Shown here: positions 33,225-42,162 of the stretch, in pieces
Position numbering within the stretch: position 1 is the first letter of the stretch
Layout of the letters: each line of letters begins with the position of its first letter
NCBI GenBank assembly: GCA_036924835.1
Contig: JBAGRR010000001.1
Span: 1,240,001 to 1,304,000, forward strand
DNA length: 64,000 nucleotides
Direction of reading: 5' to 3'
Source of the DNA: Nitrobacteraceae bacterium AZCC 1564
Lineage (GTDB): Bacteria > Pseudomonadota > Alphaproteobacteria > Rhizobiales > Xanthobacteraceae
Program-made: the position numbers and the translations under genes
Notes under the pieces: generated by a model
Told to the model about the DNA's origin: nothing
What the model saw: only the letters and a program-made list of their open reading frames with translations
Database searches by the model: none

Positions 33225-33387
33225 CTAGTGTCCTGAATCTGAAGTTCGCCTCATAATGCAGCGCACCTCGTAGCGAACTTCGGATTCGAAAGGACACTAG
33301 CTAATCTATGATTCTAGTGTGATTTAGGTTCAGAAGTTCGCTTGAAGGACGCGCCGAGGAATGAAGCGAACTTCTGAACCACCACAC
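33225..33387. repeat. Paired-hairpin element, subfamily A (163 bp)
   Basis: Hairpin 1 (33225-33300) and hairpin 2 (33314-33387) are joined by a TATGATT-ending linker. The left half of hairpin 2 reads CTAGTGTGATT instead of CTAGTGTGGTT and the final CTAG is mutated, so this is a diverged copy. It lies between murI and the cupin gene, which read in the same direction. Confidence 0.9.
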
Positions 33388-33428
33388 GAATGGTCCGTTT
33401 CACAAAGAAAACGGCATGGGAGGAGTTG

Positions 33429-33836
33429 ATGTTGAAGTTCAGAAAGTCATTGCTTTGTGTTGCCGTCGTTGCTCTTGCAGGTATCGGCGCTGCCATCGCT
33501 CAGCAGCCGCCGGCAGGTATCAAGCGCACGCCGCTGCAGAAGATCGATTTCCCTGACGGCTACACGACGGTCACCGGCATTGCCGAAATCGGCCCAGGCG
33601 GAGCCGCCGGGCGGCACACCCATCCCGGCATCGAGACGGGATATGTGCTGGAGGGCGAAGCCGATCTCGTGATCGACGGCCAACCGGACAAGCATCTAAA
33701 AGCCGGGGATTCCTACGCCATTCCGGCGGGGGTCGTTCACGACGCCAAAGTTCACGGCGACAAGTCACTGAAAGTGCTAGGGATTTACATTGTCGACAAG
33801 ACCAAGCCGCTGGCCACCCCGGCCCCGGCAAAGTAG
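33429..33836 (+). CDS. Secreted cupin-domain protein
   Basis: From the ATG at 33429 (GGAGG 6-10 nt before it) the product has 135 residues: a signal peptide ending AAIAQ, then a single cupin domain with GGAAGRHTHPGIETGYVLEGEADLVIDG and the second motif AGDSYAIPAGVVHDAKVHG. The three His and one Glu expected of the metal site are present (HTH, E in GIETGYV, and the later His). No enzymatic role can be assigned. A hydrophobic signal puts it in the periplasm. Confidence 0.85.
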   Translation: MLKFRKSLLCVAVVALAGIGAAIAQQPPAGIKRTPLQKIDFPDGYTTVTGIAEIGPGGAAGRHTHPGIETGYVLEGEADLVIDGQPDKHLKAGDSYAIPAGVVHDAKVHGDKSLKVLGIYIVDKTKPLATPAPAK

Positions 33837-33856
33837 TCGATCTGTTTGACATTGTA

Positions 33857-33904
33857 GGGGTTTTTCCATAGAAACCCCTTGCTCGCGGGCCGTCTTCGGC
33901 CCGC
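33857..33904. terminator. Two hairpins between the cupin gene and rpsD
   Basis: GGGGTTT (33857-33863) pairs with AAACCCC (33872-33878), and GCGGGCCG pairs with CGGCCCGC around TCTT (33885-33904), followed by GTTGTGTTT. The second may terminate the cupin transcript. Since rpsD starts 122 bp later, a role in the rpsD leader cannot be excluded. Confidence 0.5.
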
Positions 33905-34025
33905 GTTGTGTTTCGCGACCCGTGGTCTTCCTTGTCAAGCTTATGAGGCGGACCTGTCGGCATCGGATTATCCGGTGCACAGGAGGGCGCGTTTCCTCAA
34001 AACCTCAAACCTGAAAGAGGACGCG

Positions 34026-34643
34026 ATGACTAAGCGCAGTGAAGCCAAGTATAAAATCGACCGCCGTATGGGCGAAAACATCTGGGGTCGCCCAAAGAGC
34101 CCGGTCAACAAGCGTGAATACGGCCCCGGTCAGCACGGCCAGCGCCGCAAGGGCAAGCTCTCCGACTTCGGCACGCAGCTGCGCGCTAAGCAGAAGCTCA
34201 AGGGCTACTACGCCAACATTTCCGAGCGTCAGTTCTACGCCGTGTACGTTGAAGCGACCCGGCTCAAGGGTGACTCGGGTGAAAACCTGATCGGTCTGCT
34301 CGAGCGCCGTTTGGACGCTGTTGTCTATCGCGCGAAGTTCGTCTCCACGATGTTCGCTGCCCGCCAGTTCATCAACCATGGCCACATCAAGGTGAACGGC
34401 AAGCGCGTCAATATTGCCAGCTACAAGGTGAAGGTTGGCGACGTGATCGAGGTAAAGGAAGCTTCCAAGCAGCTCACCGTCGTCCTGGAAGCCAACCAGC
34501 TTGCCGAGCGTGACGTTCCTGACTACCTGGAAGTCGATCACAGCAAGCAGACGGCAAAGGTCTCGCGCATTCCAGGACTGTCGGAAGTGCCCTTCCCGGT
34601 CCAGATGGAGCCGCACCTGATCGTCGAATTCTATTCGCGCTAA
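34026..34643 (+). CDS. rpsD: 30S ribosomal protein S4
   Basis: The 205-residue protein starts [21 protein letters not shown] and contains the S4 domain [49 protein letters not shown]. The ATG at 34026 is preferred over earlier in-frame starts because it begins the conserved N-terminus and has AAAGAGGAC 5-13 nt before it. S4 binds 16S rRNA and nucleates small-subunit assembly. As usual in Rhizobiales it is not inside the large ribosomal operons. A terminator follows. Confidence 0.97.
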   Translation: MTKRSEAKYKIDRRMGENIWGRPKSPVNKREYGPGQHGQRRKGKLSDFGTQLRAKQKLKGYYANISERQFYAVYVEATRLKGDSGENLIGLLERRLDAVVYRAKFVSTMFAARQFINHGHIKVNGKRVNIASYKVKVGDVIEVKEASKQLTVVLEANQLAERDVPDYLEVDHSKQTAKVSRIPGLSEVPFPVQMEPHLIVEFYSR

Positions 34644-34669
34644 TTCTTCTGGCGCGATTTGCGAAAACG

Positions 34670-34696
34670 AAAGGCCGCCCATCAGGCGGCCTTTTT
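34670..34696 (+). terminator. Rho-independent terminator of rpsD
   Basis: AAAGGCCGCC and GGCGGCCTTTTT flank a short loop 26 bp after the rpsD stop. The T-run is on the plus strand. It also separates rpsD from the convergent serine hydrolase gene. Confidence 0.92.
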
Positions 34697-34722
34697 GTTT
34701 GGCGCGCAGCGGATCCCTACGG

Positions 34723-36063
34723 CTACTTCTCGATCGCTCCGTAGATCATGCCTTTCAGCGCTGACTGAATGCGGCCGCGCTGAGAAGGCGATTGAATCAT
34801 CAGAATGGCGAACATGTCTTCCTTCGGATCGACAAGGAAGTACGTTCCGCTGCCGCCGCTCCATTCGTATTCGCCGATCGATCCCGCCCAATGAGCGACG
34901 CCTGCGTCGGTGCGCACGGCGACGCCGAGACCGAAGCCGTAGCCCGCGCCCGGGAAATAATAGGCCCAGGGTTTGACACCGGCTGCTTCGCCGATGTGAT
35001 TGGAGGTCATGAACTCGACAGTCTTGGGACCAAGAATGCGCTTGCCGTCGAGCGTCCCCTTGTTGAGCAGCATCTGCAGGAAACGCGCATAGTCGCTGAT
35101 GGAAGAGACCATGCCGCCGCCGCCGGACTCCCATTTCGTGACAACACGCGGATCACGTTCCTGCTTTTCTTTCGGCAATGGAAAGGCGAGCTTGTCCTGT
35201 TTGGCAGGATCGGTCACGAAGAAACTCGTGCTGGTCATACCGAGCGGATCGAGCAGGTTCTCCTTCTCGAATTGATACAGCGATTTCCCCGATATGACTT
35301 CGATCACGCGTCCCAGCACATCTGTGGCATGACCGTAGACCCAAATTTCTCCGGGCTGCGCGATCAACGGCAAGGCCGCGATCTTGTCAGCGACCTCCGC
35401 ATTGGTGAATTTGCCAGAGATCAGATCGGCGTCATCGTACGGCTTCTTCACCACGCCATAGGCCAGCGAGGCGTAGGGAATGCCCGCGGTTTGCCGCATC
35501 AAGTCATGGATCAGCATCGGACGATGCGGGGTAACCAGATCGAGTACCGGTTGACCATCCGGCCCCATTTTTTCCGCGCCGACTTTCACATTGTAGAAGC
35601 CGTGAATGTACTGGCCAACCTCATGATCGAGTGCGAGCTTGCCCTGCTCCACCAGCATCAACGCGGCAACCGACGTGATCGGTTTCGTCATCGAGTACAG
35701 CGTGAAGATGGTGTCAGGCGTCATGGGCGCCTTGGTGGCCACATTACGAACCCCGAACGACCCGTAGTAAGCGGTCTCACCATGACGCTTGATGAGAACG
35801 ATCGCGCCGGGAATCTTTCCGGTTGTCACCTCGTTCTGAAAGTAGTCCGTCACGCGCTGCAGCCGCTGGGATGAAAAGCCGGCCTGCTCCGGCTTGGGCT
35901 CGCCGATGATCTCGGCCTTCGCCTTAGAAGTCGCCAGCGCTGCCACGACGATTGCAGCAATCAGGACAAAGGCAGTCTGACAACGGCGGAATATGCGGCG
36001 AGACAAGTGATACCTCGAGGTTAATGGCTCCGCAGACTTTAGCCAGCGTTCACGGTCACGCAA
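34723..36063 (-). CDS. Serine hydrolase, class C beta-lactamase / esterase family
   Basis: The 446-residue protein has a long N-terminus with one hydrophobic segment (TAFVLIAAIVVAALA) as signal or anchor. The serine-Lys motif SMTK lies in TLYSMTKPITSVAALMLVEQG, the Tyr motif in IWVYGHATDVLGRVIEVISG, and HWAGSIGEYEWSGGSGTYF provides the third catalytic region. These are PBP4/AmpC-fold hydrolases, which include esterases and D-amino peptidases, so beta-lactam resistance should not be assumed. The start is uncertain; a later one would shorten only the pre-signal part. It is monocistronic. Confidence 0.88.
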   Translation of the reverse strand: MRDRERWLKSAEPLTSRYHLSRRIFRRCQTAFVLIAAIVVAALATSKAKAEIIGEPKPEQAGFSSQRLQRVTDYFQNEVTTGKIPGAIVLIKRHGETAYYGSFGVRNVATKAPMTPDTIFTLYSMTKPITSVAALMLVEQGKLALDHEVGQYIHGFYNVKVGAEKMGPDGQPVLDLVTPHRPMLIHDLMRQTAGIPYASLAYGVVKKPYDDADLISGKFTNAEVADKIAALPLIAQPGEIWVYGHATDVLGRVIEVISGKSLYQFEKENLLDPLGMTSTSFFVTDPAKQDKLAFPLPKEKQERDPRVVTKWESGGGGMVSSISDYARFLQMLLNKGTLDGKRILGPKTVEFMTSNHIGEAAGVKPWAYYFPGAGYGFGLGVAVRTDAGVAHWAGSIGEYEWSGGSGTYFLVDPKEDMFAILMIQSPSQRGRIQSALKGMIYGAIEK

Positions 36064-36173
36064 GCCTGCGTGTCTTGTTATCTTAAGCCCATATGAAAAC
36101 CGGATTTTTCCTATGCATGGTCATCTCGCCTCCGTTAAATTGTCGTCCAACGTTTGATGAAGAGAAACGACGT

Positions 36174-37250
36174 ATGACGTTTACCCCCGCTCCGCGCGAC
36201 CCCGCGCTTCCGCCCATTCGCATCAATCTGCTGTCGGATACACAGACTCGCCCGACGCCGGCGATGCGCGAGGCCATGGCGCGAGCCGAAGTCGGCGACG
36301 AGCAAATTGGAGACGACCCCACCGTCAACCTGCTTTGCGAACGCGTCGCCGACCTGCTTGGTAAAGAAGCCGCGGTGTTCATGCCGTCAGGCACGATGTG
36401 CAACGTCGCTGCTGTGCTCGCGAGCTGCCGACCGGGCGATGAAATCCTCGCACATGAATCTGCGCATATCCTGACACGCGAAGGCGGAGCTCACGCCGCG
36501 CTGGGTGGCATTCAGATCACGCCACTGCCGGGCGCAAACGGGCGGTTTTCAGCGGAAACATTGCAAGCCGCGATTCAGCCCTCTTCACGTTATGCCGCAG
36601 CGCAGACGCTCGTCAGTGTCGAACAGACGGCCAATATCGGGGGCGGCACCATCTGGCCCCAGTCCGTCCTCAGTGATATCGCGGCAATTGGAAAGGCTAA
36701 CAAGCTCGCGACCCATATGGACGGAGCGCGGCTGCTCAATGCCTGCGTTGCCACAGGCATCTCAGCACGAGAGATGTCTTCTGGATGGGATTCCGTCTGG
36801 ATTGACTTCACCAAGGGGCTCGGCGCCCCGCTCGGCGCGGTGATGGCCGGTTCACATCAATTCATCGACGCGGTCTGGCGCTGGAAACAGCGGCTGGGCG
36901 GCGCTCTGCGGCAGGCGGGAAATTCCGCTGCAGCCTGCATCTATGCGCTTGATCATCACGTCGATCGCCTTGCCGATGACCACGCCAACGCCCGCATGCT
37001 CGCACGAGGTCTCGCTCAAATTCAGGGCGTCGAGGTTCAACAACCTGAGACAAATCTAGTGTTCTTTGAAACCGATGGCGCGGGAATTCCGCCGCAGCAA
37101 CTGGTGACAAAGCTGCGTGAGCACGGCGTGTTGATTTCGATGCTGGACAGCCGCCGGATCAGGGCTTGCACGCATCTCGATGTGAGTGCGGCGATGATCA
37201 CGGAAACCGTCGATCTCGTGCGTGACATCCTGCGACAAGAAGCTAGATAA
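36174..37250 (+). CDS. ltaE: Low-specificity L-threonine aldolase
   Basis: The 358-residue PLP enzyme starts at the ATG at 36174, after GAAGAGAAACGACGT. NLLSDTQTRPTPAMREAMARAEVGDEQIGDDPTVNLL opens the fold type I aldolase, with EAAVFMPSGTMCNVAA and THMDGARLLNA contacting PLP, and the Schiff-base Lys in SVWIDFTKGLGAPLGAV. It cleaves threonine and allo-threonine to glycine and acetaldehyde. It converges on grxD with a shared terminator. Confidence 0.9.
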   Translation: MTFTPAPRDPALPPIRINLLSDTQTRPTPAMREAMARAEVGDEQIGDDPTVNLLCERVADLLGKEAAVFMPSGTMCNVAAVLASCRPGDEILAHESAHILTREGGAHAALGGIQITPLPGANGRFSAETLQAAIQPSSRYAAAQTLVSVEQTANIGGGTIWPQSVLSDIAAIGKANKLATHMDGARLLNACVATGISAREMSSGWDSVWIDFTKGLGAPLGAVMAGSHQFIDAVWRWKQRLGGALRQAGNSAAACIYALDHHVDRLADDHANARMLARGLAQIQGVEVQQPETNLVFFETDGAGIPPQQLVTKLREHGVLISMLDSRRIRACTHLDVSAAMITETVDLVRDILRQEAR

Positions 37251-37253
37251 CGT

Positions 37254-37284
37254 AAAGGCCCGGACGCTCGGCGCCCGGGCCTTT
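37254..37284. terminator. Bidirectional terminator between convergent genes
   Basis: AAAGGCCCGG pairs with CCGGGCCTTT around an 11-nt loop, 4 bp after the threonine aldolase stop codon and 21 bp from the grxD stop codon. Confidence 0.85.
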
Positions 37285-37304
37285 GACATTCCTCATTGAT
37301 CAAA

Positions 37305-37640
37305 TCAGCCAGCCGGCTGCTGAACCGCAACACCCTTGTCGGCAAGCAACTGCTGCAGCTCACCAGCCTGGAACATTTCGCGGACGATGTCGCAACCGCC
37401 GACGAATTCGCCCTTCACGTAAAGCTGCGGGATCGTCGGCCAGTTCGAGTAGATCTTGATGCCATCGCGCAGCTCGGACGATTCTAGAACGTTGAGACCC
37501 TTGTAGGCGATCCCGACGTGATCGAGGATCTGGACCACCTGGCCCGAGAACCCGCACTGCGGAAACTGCGGCGTGCCCTTCATGAACAGCACGACGTCGT
37601 TGGACTTCACTTCGTTCTCAATGAATTGCTCAATGCTCAT
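37305..37640 (-). CDS. grxD: Monothiol glutaredoxin, Grx4 family
   Basis: The 111-residue protein starts at 37640 (AAAGGATG upstream) and has VVLFMKGTPQFPQCGFSGQVV with the CGFS site, WPTIPQLYVKGEFVGGCDIV and a C-terminal helix. CGFS glutaredoxins carry [2Fe-2S] clusters and pair with BolA proteins. A BolA gene lies 3.8 kb away on the same strand, downstream of purL; in related genomes the two are usually neighbours. Confidence 0.95.
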   Translation of the reverse strand: MSIEQFIENEVKSNDVVLFMKGTPQFPQCGFSGQVVQILDHVGIAYKGLNVLESSELRDGIKIYSNWPTIPQLYVKGEFVGGCDIVREMFQAGELQQLLADKGVAVQQPAG

Positions 37641-37763
37641 AGTCGCATCCTTTAGGGGTCCATCCCTGCCCCAGGGCCGGGATTCACTCATCCACGCGTC
37701 ACTTTGGTCATATATGTAGACCGAAATGGTTCCGCATCCCAATCAAATTGGCGAGGAGGAGCC

Positions 37764-37826
37764 ATGCTTTCCAGCGAATCACCCGCCTTTAACGTTCGAC
37801 GCCACAGCCTTCCCCCGACCGCCTGA
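37764..37826 (+). CDS. Possible leader peptide upstream of egtB, 20 residues
   Basis: GAGGAGGA sits 3 nt before an ATG at 37764 that opens a 20-codon frame with the sequence MLSSESPAFNVRRHSLPPTA, ending at TGA 37824-37826. The ribosome site is stronger than that of egtB, whose start is 114 bp downstream. A CGATCC/GGATCG stem lies between. Whether it is translated, or only a remnant, is not shown. Confidence 0.3.
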   Translation: MLSSESPAFNVRRHSLPPTA

Positions 37827-37939
37827 GATCCCTGAAGGGGATAACCGGGTCTTTACTTCCCTCCCATGCCTCCTATTTAGCAAAAACTGTCTTGGAACCG
37901 ATCCTTGGGAGGATCGTTCTCCCCCGAACGGAGATCGTC

Positions 37940-39187
37940 GTGACGAAACAAGCTTCAACCACCGCCACCGCCGCCCCCCTCTCCGCTTCCTCCCATAACG
38001 AACTTGTAGACCGCCTGCTGGCAGCTTATCGGGCTGTCCGGGACGAGACTGAGCGCCGAGCTGCCCCGTTGTCTCCGGAAGATCAGTTGATACAATCCAT
38101 GCCGGACGCCAGCCCTGCCAAATGGCACCGCGCCCACACCACCTGGTTTTTCGAACAGTTTTTGCTTGGCGAGCATTGTCCGGGCTACACACCCTATCAT
38201 CCGGACTATGCCTACCTGTTTAATTCCTACTACGTCACCGCAGGACCGCGGCACGCCCGCGCCCAGCGCGGTCACCTGACCCGCCCCAGTGCGGAGGAAG
38301 TCACTGCCTACCGCAAGCACGTCGATGCGGCCGTCGCCAAGTTCTTCAACGAAGCAAGCGAAGATAAACTCGCCTCTCTCGTGCCGCTGATCGAAGTCGG
38401 TCTTAATCACGAACAGCAGCATCAGGAATTGATGCTGACGGACATCCTGCACGCCTTCGCACAAAACCCCATTCCTCCCGCCTATGATCCCGCATGGACG
38501 TTTCCCGCCGCATCCCGGGCGGGCGCAGAATGGGCGACGCTGACCGAAGGAATACACACCATCGGGCACCCGAATGATACGTTCCACTTCGACAACGAAA
38601 AGCCGGCGCACCGTGCCCTTGTCGGTCCGGTCAAGCTGGCGCGTAACCTTGTGACCAATGGCGAGTGGCTCGCCTTCATGAACGACGGCGGCTACAGCAC
38701 AGCCACGCTCTGGTTGATGGACGGCTTCGCAACCGTCACCAACGAGGAATGGCAAGCACCCGGCCACTGGCGCAACATCGACGGTGTCTGGCAGATCATG
38801 ACACTGGGCGGCCTGCAGCCGGTTGATCCGGCGGCGCCCGTCTCGCACGTGAGCTACTATGAAGCCGATGCGTTTGCGCGCTGGAGCGGCAAGCATCTCC
38901 CCACCGAGGTGGAGTGGGAGGTCGCAGCCCGCGCCGGACATCTCAACGATGCGTTCGGCATCGTCTGGCAATGGACGCGCAGTTCATATTCGCCCTATCC
39001 CGGCTATCGCGCAATCGAAGGCGCGCTCGGCGAATACAATGGCAAGTTCATGGTCAATCAACTGGTGCTACGGGGCTCCTCACTGGCTACGCCGGATGGT
39101 CACAGCCGCGTCACCTATCGAAACTTCTTCTACCCACATCATCGCTGGCAATTCACGGGGCTGCGCCTCGCCGACTACGCCGTTTGA
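37940..39187 (+). CDS. egtB: Ergothioneine biosynthesis sulfoxide synthase EgtB
   Basis: The GTG at 37940 with CGGAG 7-11 nt before it gives 415 residues. The N-terminal DinB-like domain has WHRAHTTWFFEQFLL and the iron ligands in NHEQQHQELMLTDILHAF (H-x3-H-x-E). The C-terminal FGE-sulfatase domain has LARNLVTNGEWLAFMNDGGY, HVSYYEADAFARWSGKHLPTEVEWE and a final SRVTYRNFFYPHHRWQFTGLRLA. EgtB joins hercynine to cysteine or gamma-glutamylcysteine with oxygen. egtD follows 37 bp downstream. No egtC or egtE is present. Confidence 0.93.
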   Translation: MTKQASTTATAAPLSASSHNELVDRLLAAYRAVRDETERRAAPLSPEDQLIQSMPDASPAKWHRAHTTWFFEQFLLGEHCPGYTPYHPDYAYLFNSYYVTAGPRHARAQRGHLTRPSAEEVTAYRKHVDAAVAKFFNEASEDKLASLVPLIEVGLNHEQQHQELMLTDILHAFAQNPIPPAYDPAWTFPAASRAGAEWATLTEGIHTIGHPNDTFHFDNEKPAHRALVGPVKLARNLVTNGEWLAFMNDGGYSTATLWLMDGFATVTNEEWQAPGHWRNIDGVWQIMTLGGLQPVDPAAPVSHVSYYEADAFARWSGKHLPTEVEWEVAARAGHLNDAFGIVWQWTRSSYSPYPGYRAIEGALGEYNGKFMVNQLVLRGSSLATPDGHSRVTYRNFFYPHHRWQFTGLRLADYAV

Positions 39188-39224
39188 CTGACGAATGGGC
39201 GCAGTGCGCCTCGGGAGATCCCTA

Positions 39225-40199
39225 ATGAATGGACACGCGACCGCGCTGGACTGCGCACCCCTTGTTGACCAAAAGGACACCACATTCGCGCAGGACGTGA
39301 TCGCCGGGTTGACACAGCAAGCGAAACGGCTCTCCCCGAAGTATTTTTACGACGAGACCGGCTCAAAACTATTCGAACAAATCACGCTGCTGCCGGAGTA
39401 TTATCCGACCCGCACCGAATTGCGCATCCTGCGCGATCGTGGCGCCGAGATCGCGGCCGCCGTTCCGGCTGGCGCGGCACTTGTCGAGTTCGGTGCGGGC
39501 GCGACAACAAAGGCGCGGTTGCTGCTGAATGAAAGCACCTTCGGTGCTTACGTTCCGGTGGATATTTCCGGCGTTTTCCTCAATGGACAAGCAGTTGCCT
39601 TGCGGCGTGATTTCCCGAATCTCGCTGTTTATCCGGTGACGGCGGATTTCACCAAACCGTTCGCGCCGCCGGACGAAATCAAGAATATGCCAAAGGTCGG
39701 GTTCTTTCCCGGCTCAACCATCGGCAACTTCGACCCACACGAGGCATGTGCGTTCCTGCGCAGCGCACGCGAAATTCTCGGCGAAGGCGCGACACTGATC
39801 GTCGGCGTCGACTTGGAGAAAGACGAACGCGTCCTTCATGACGCCTATAACGACAGGGCCGGCATTACAGCAAAATTCAATCTCAACGTGCTGGTGCGCA
39901 TCAACCGCGAGCTCGGCGGAAATTTCGATCTCTCGGCGTTCGCACATCGCGCGATCTACAATCGCGAGCGCCACCGCATCGAAATGCATCTCGTCAGCCT
40001 CAAGGCGCAGACAATACGCGTGCTGGGCCACGCCATTTCATTCCGAACCGGCGAAAGCATTCATACCGAGAGCAGCTATAAGTACAGCGTTGAGCGCTTT
40101 ATCGCGCTGGCTCGCGATTCTGGCTGGGGCTCTCGCGCCATCTGGACCGATCCGAGCAACATGTTCTCGGTCCACGCTCTGATCGCCGAAAGCCACTGA
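39225..40199 (+). CDS. egtD: L-histidine N-alpha-methyltransferase EgtD
   Basis: From the ATG at 39225 (GGGAGATC before it) the product has 324 residues. LSPKYFYDETGSKLFEQITLLPEYYPTRTELRIL and ALVEFGAGATTKARLLL form the histidine- and SAM-binding front of EgtD. FFPGSTIGNFDPHEACAFL and a terminal WTDPSNMFSVHAL are also typical. It trimethylates histidine to hercynine, the substrate of EgtB encoded upstream, so the pair makes the core of ergothioneine synthesis. Confidence 0.94.
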   Translation: MNGHATALDCAPLVDQKDTTFAQDVIAGLTQQAKRLSPKYFYDETGSKLFEQITLLPEYYPTRTELRILRDRGAEIAAAVPAGAALVEFGAGATTKARLLLNESTFGAYVPVDISGVFLNGQAVALRRDFPNLAVYPVTADFTKPFAPPDEIKNMPKVGFFPGSTIGNFDPHEACAFLRSAREILGEGATLIVGVDLEKDERVLHDAYNDRAGITAKFNLNVLVRINRELGGNFDLSAFAHRAIYNRERHRIEMHLVSLKAQTIRVLGHAISFRTGESIHTESSYKYSVERFIALARDSGWGSRAIWTDPSNMFSVHALIAESH

Positions 40200-40205
40200 C
40201 CAACG

Positions 40206-41390
40206 TTACGCGCGTCTGATTGCCCCGAGCGAAATCGCTTCCCAGGCTGCCACAATCAGCATGATGACCGTTGTCGCCATCGACAAAGCCAATGGCGACA
40301 ACAAATGCGCGAATGGGATCAAGACGACCAACGCCACCATACCAACGAGGTGAGAAAGCTGCAGAAGGCCGCGAATGGTGTACTTGAAAGAGCTTACGCC
40401 GACGAGGAACAGCAGCGGCCCGCCGATCATGCCGATCATGGTCTTGATGCCGGAATGACCGTCGGCGTGCGCCAGCAATAGTTCGTCACCGACGGCAGCC
40501 ACCACGATGCCAGCAACGATCGGCAGATGCAGGTAGGTGTAAGCGAGCCGCGCCAAACGACCAGTGTCCTGTGAGTGTGAGATCTGGTCAGAGCCGGCCT
40601 CTGCGCCAAGGTGAAAATAGACCCACCACATCGCAATGCTACCCAGCAGAGCGACAACGAACGCCATAATGGCGGTTGCGGTCCAATCGATGCCGGCAAA
40701 CGTTGCGCCTGTCACGACGATGGACTCACCTAGTGCGATGATGATGAAGAGCGCGCAGCGCTCCGCCATATGCCCGCCCTCAACTTCCCACGTCTGAAGC
40801 GGGGACGCCCCGAGACCCGGCAGGCGGAAGCGCATTGCAGGCCCCGCATATTCTATCGCGACAGCAATCATCCAGAGAATGAGGCGTTTTTCGCTGTCGA
40901 CGAGACCGCCGCTAATCCAGAACACGCCGCTGATGGTTAGCCAAAATGCGATCCGCACCAGATTCATGCGCATCGCATCCTCGGATGCCGGGATGGACAA
41001 AGCGGTAAACGCCGAGCGACCGACCTGCATGCCGACGAAGGCAAGAGCAAACGCCAAGCCGCGCGTCTCAAATGCTTTCGGGATGGAGGTTGAAAGCAGA
41101 AGCCCCGCGATCATCATGCCGAAGAGCATGATGCGCACCGGCGTTTGTTCGGGATCGAGCCAATTCGTGATCCACGACGTAAATATCCAGACCCACCAGA
41201 CAGCCGCGAACAAAATCGCAGTCTGCAAGACGCCGAGCGGCGTAAAATGCTCAAGCATCGTGTGGGAGAGCTGCGTGATCGCGAAAACGAAAACGAGATC
41301 GAAAAATAATTCGACGTAAGTGACACGGTGATGTCCGTGCGAGGATCGTTCCCGCAACAACGTATCAGCGTGCTTCAGTTGCGACACCAC
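40206..41390 (-). CDS. Low temperature requirement A (LtrA) family membrane protein
   Basis: The 394-residue protein has about ten to twelve membrane segments. HHRVTYVELFFDLVFVFAITQLSH at residues 20-43 is the LtrA family hallmark, and CALFIIIALGESIVVTGATF a second conserved segment. The role of LtrA proteins is poorly defined. It lies between egtD (convergent, 6 bp apart) and bolA, on the minus strand, and looks like an insertion into the ancestral bolA-grxD neighbourhood. Confidence 0.88.
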   Translation of the reverse strand: MVSQLKHADTLLRERSSHGHHRVTYVELFFDLVFVFAITQLSHTMLEHFTPLGVLQTAILFAAVWWVWIFTSWITNWLDPEQTPVRIMLFGMMIAGLLLSTSIPKAFETRGLAFALAFVGMQVGRSAFTALSIPASEDAMRMNLVRIAFWLTISGVFWISGGLVDSEKRLILWMIAVAIEYAGPAMRFRLPGLGASPLQTWEVEGGHMAERCALFIIIALGESIVVTGATFAGIDWTATAIMAFVVALLGSIAMWWVYFHLGAEAGSDQISHSQDTGRLARLAYTYLHLPIVAGIVVAAVGDELLLAHADGHSGIKTMIGMIGGPLLFLVGVSSFKYTIRGLLQLSHLVGMVALVVLIPFAHLLSPLALSMATTVIMLIVAAWEAISLGAIRRA

Positions 41391-41413
41391 TCCTCACCCA
41401 GCGCGAAGTTGAA

Positions 41414-41650
41414 TTAGGAGTCAGGCACGCCGGTTTGCAGCGCCAGAGCATGGAGCACACCACCCATCTGCCCCTTCAGGGACTGATAGACGATCTGATG
41501 TTGCTGGACGCGAGATTTGCCGCGGAATGACTCTGATATGACGGTGGCCGCATAGTGGTCCCCGTCTCCGGCGAGGTCTCGGATCGTTACCTGGGCGTCG
41601 GGCAATGCGGCCTTGATCATCGTTTCGATGTCCCGCGCATCCATCGGCAT
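41414..41650 (-). CDS. BolA family protein (IbaG-like)
   Basis: The ATG at 41650 with GAGGAGA upstream gives 78 residues: MPMDARDIETMIKAALPDAQVTIRDLAGDGDHYAATVISESFRGKSRVQQHQIVYQSLKG. The DGDHYAATVVS-type block and the conserved RVQQHQIVY segment with its His identify a short BolA of the IbaG/YrbA kind. It would share an iron-sulphur cluster with the CGFS glutaredoxin at 37305. It lies 513 bp downstream of purL on the same strand, with a DUF427 gene inserted on the opposite strand between them. Confidence 0.9.
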   Translation of the reverse strand: MPMDARDIETMIKAALPDAQVTIRDLAGDGDHYAATVISESFRGKSRVQQHQIVYQSLKGQMGGVLHALALQTGVPDS

Positions 41651-41784
41651 TTTCTCGGTCTCCTCATCATTTCGTGCTGGCAATGCACCAAATATGTCCG
41701 ATTCTACCCCGTGCAACATGCGAGGTCACGCGAGCATTGCGGCTGATCGTCCCTATATCTCCGGTTTGAACAGGAGATACCGTC

Positions 41785-42153
41785 ATGAACCCTCGAATGA
41801 AAATTCCAGGCTCGGACCATCCAATCACCGTTGCGCCCAACTCAAAACGAGTGCGGGTCCGCGTCGGCGGAGAGGTCATTGCCGAAACGACGAAGGCTCT
41901 GACCCTAAAGGAAGCGAGCTATCCGGCTGTTCAGTACATTCCGCGTGCCGATGTGGATCCCGCCAAGCTCAAGCGCACCAGCCACGCCAGCTATTGCCCA
42001 TACAAGGGCGACGCAAGCTATTTCAGCATCGCAGCGAACGGAACGACACTTGAAAATGCCATCTGGACCTACGAGACGCCTTACGATGCCGTGAAAGAGA
42101 TCGCCGGGCACTTGGCATTCTATCCTGACAAGGTCACGATTGAAGAACTGTAG
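41785..42153 (+). CDS. DUF427 domain protein
   Basis: The 122-residue protein shows the DUF427 pattern: RVRVRVGGEVIAETTKALTLKEASYPAVQYIPRADVDPAKL, then SYCPYKGDASYFSI, AIWTYETPYDAVKEIAGHLAFYPDKV. The family is small and soluble with an unassigned function. It ends 9 bp before the purL stop codon on the other strand. Confidence 0.9.
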   Translation: MNPRMKIPGSDHPITVAPNSKRVRVRVGGEVIAETTKALTLKEASYPAVQYIPRADVDPAKLKRTSHASYCPYKGDASYFSIAANGTTLENAIWTYETPYDAVKEIAGHLAFYPDKVTIEEL

Positions 42154-42162
42154 AGCCGTTCC

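Noticed and set aside
34723-36063. Calling the class C fold enzyme a beta-lactamase resistance gene
   Set aside because: The motifs fit the broad serine hydrolase family, which is mostly esterases and peptidases; nothing in the sequence shows beta-lactam specificity.
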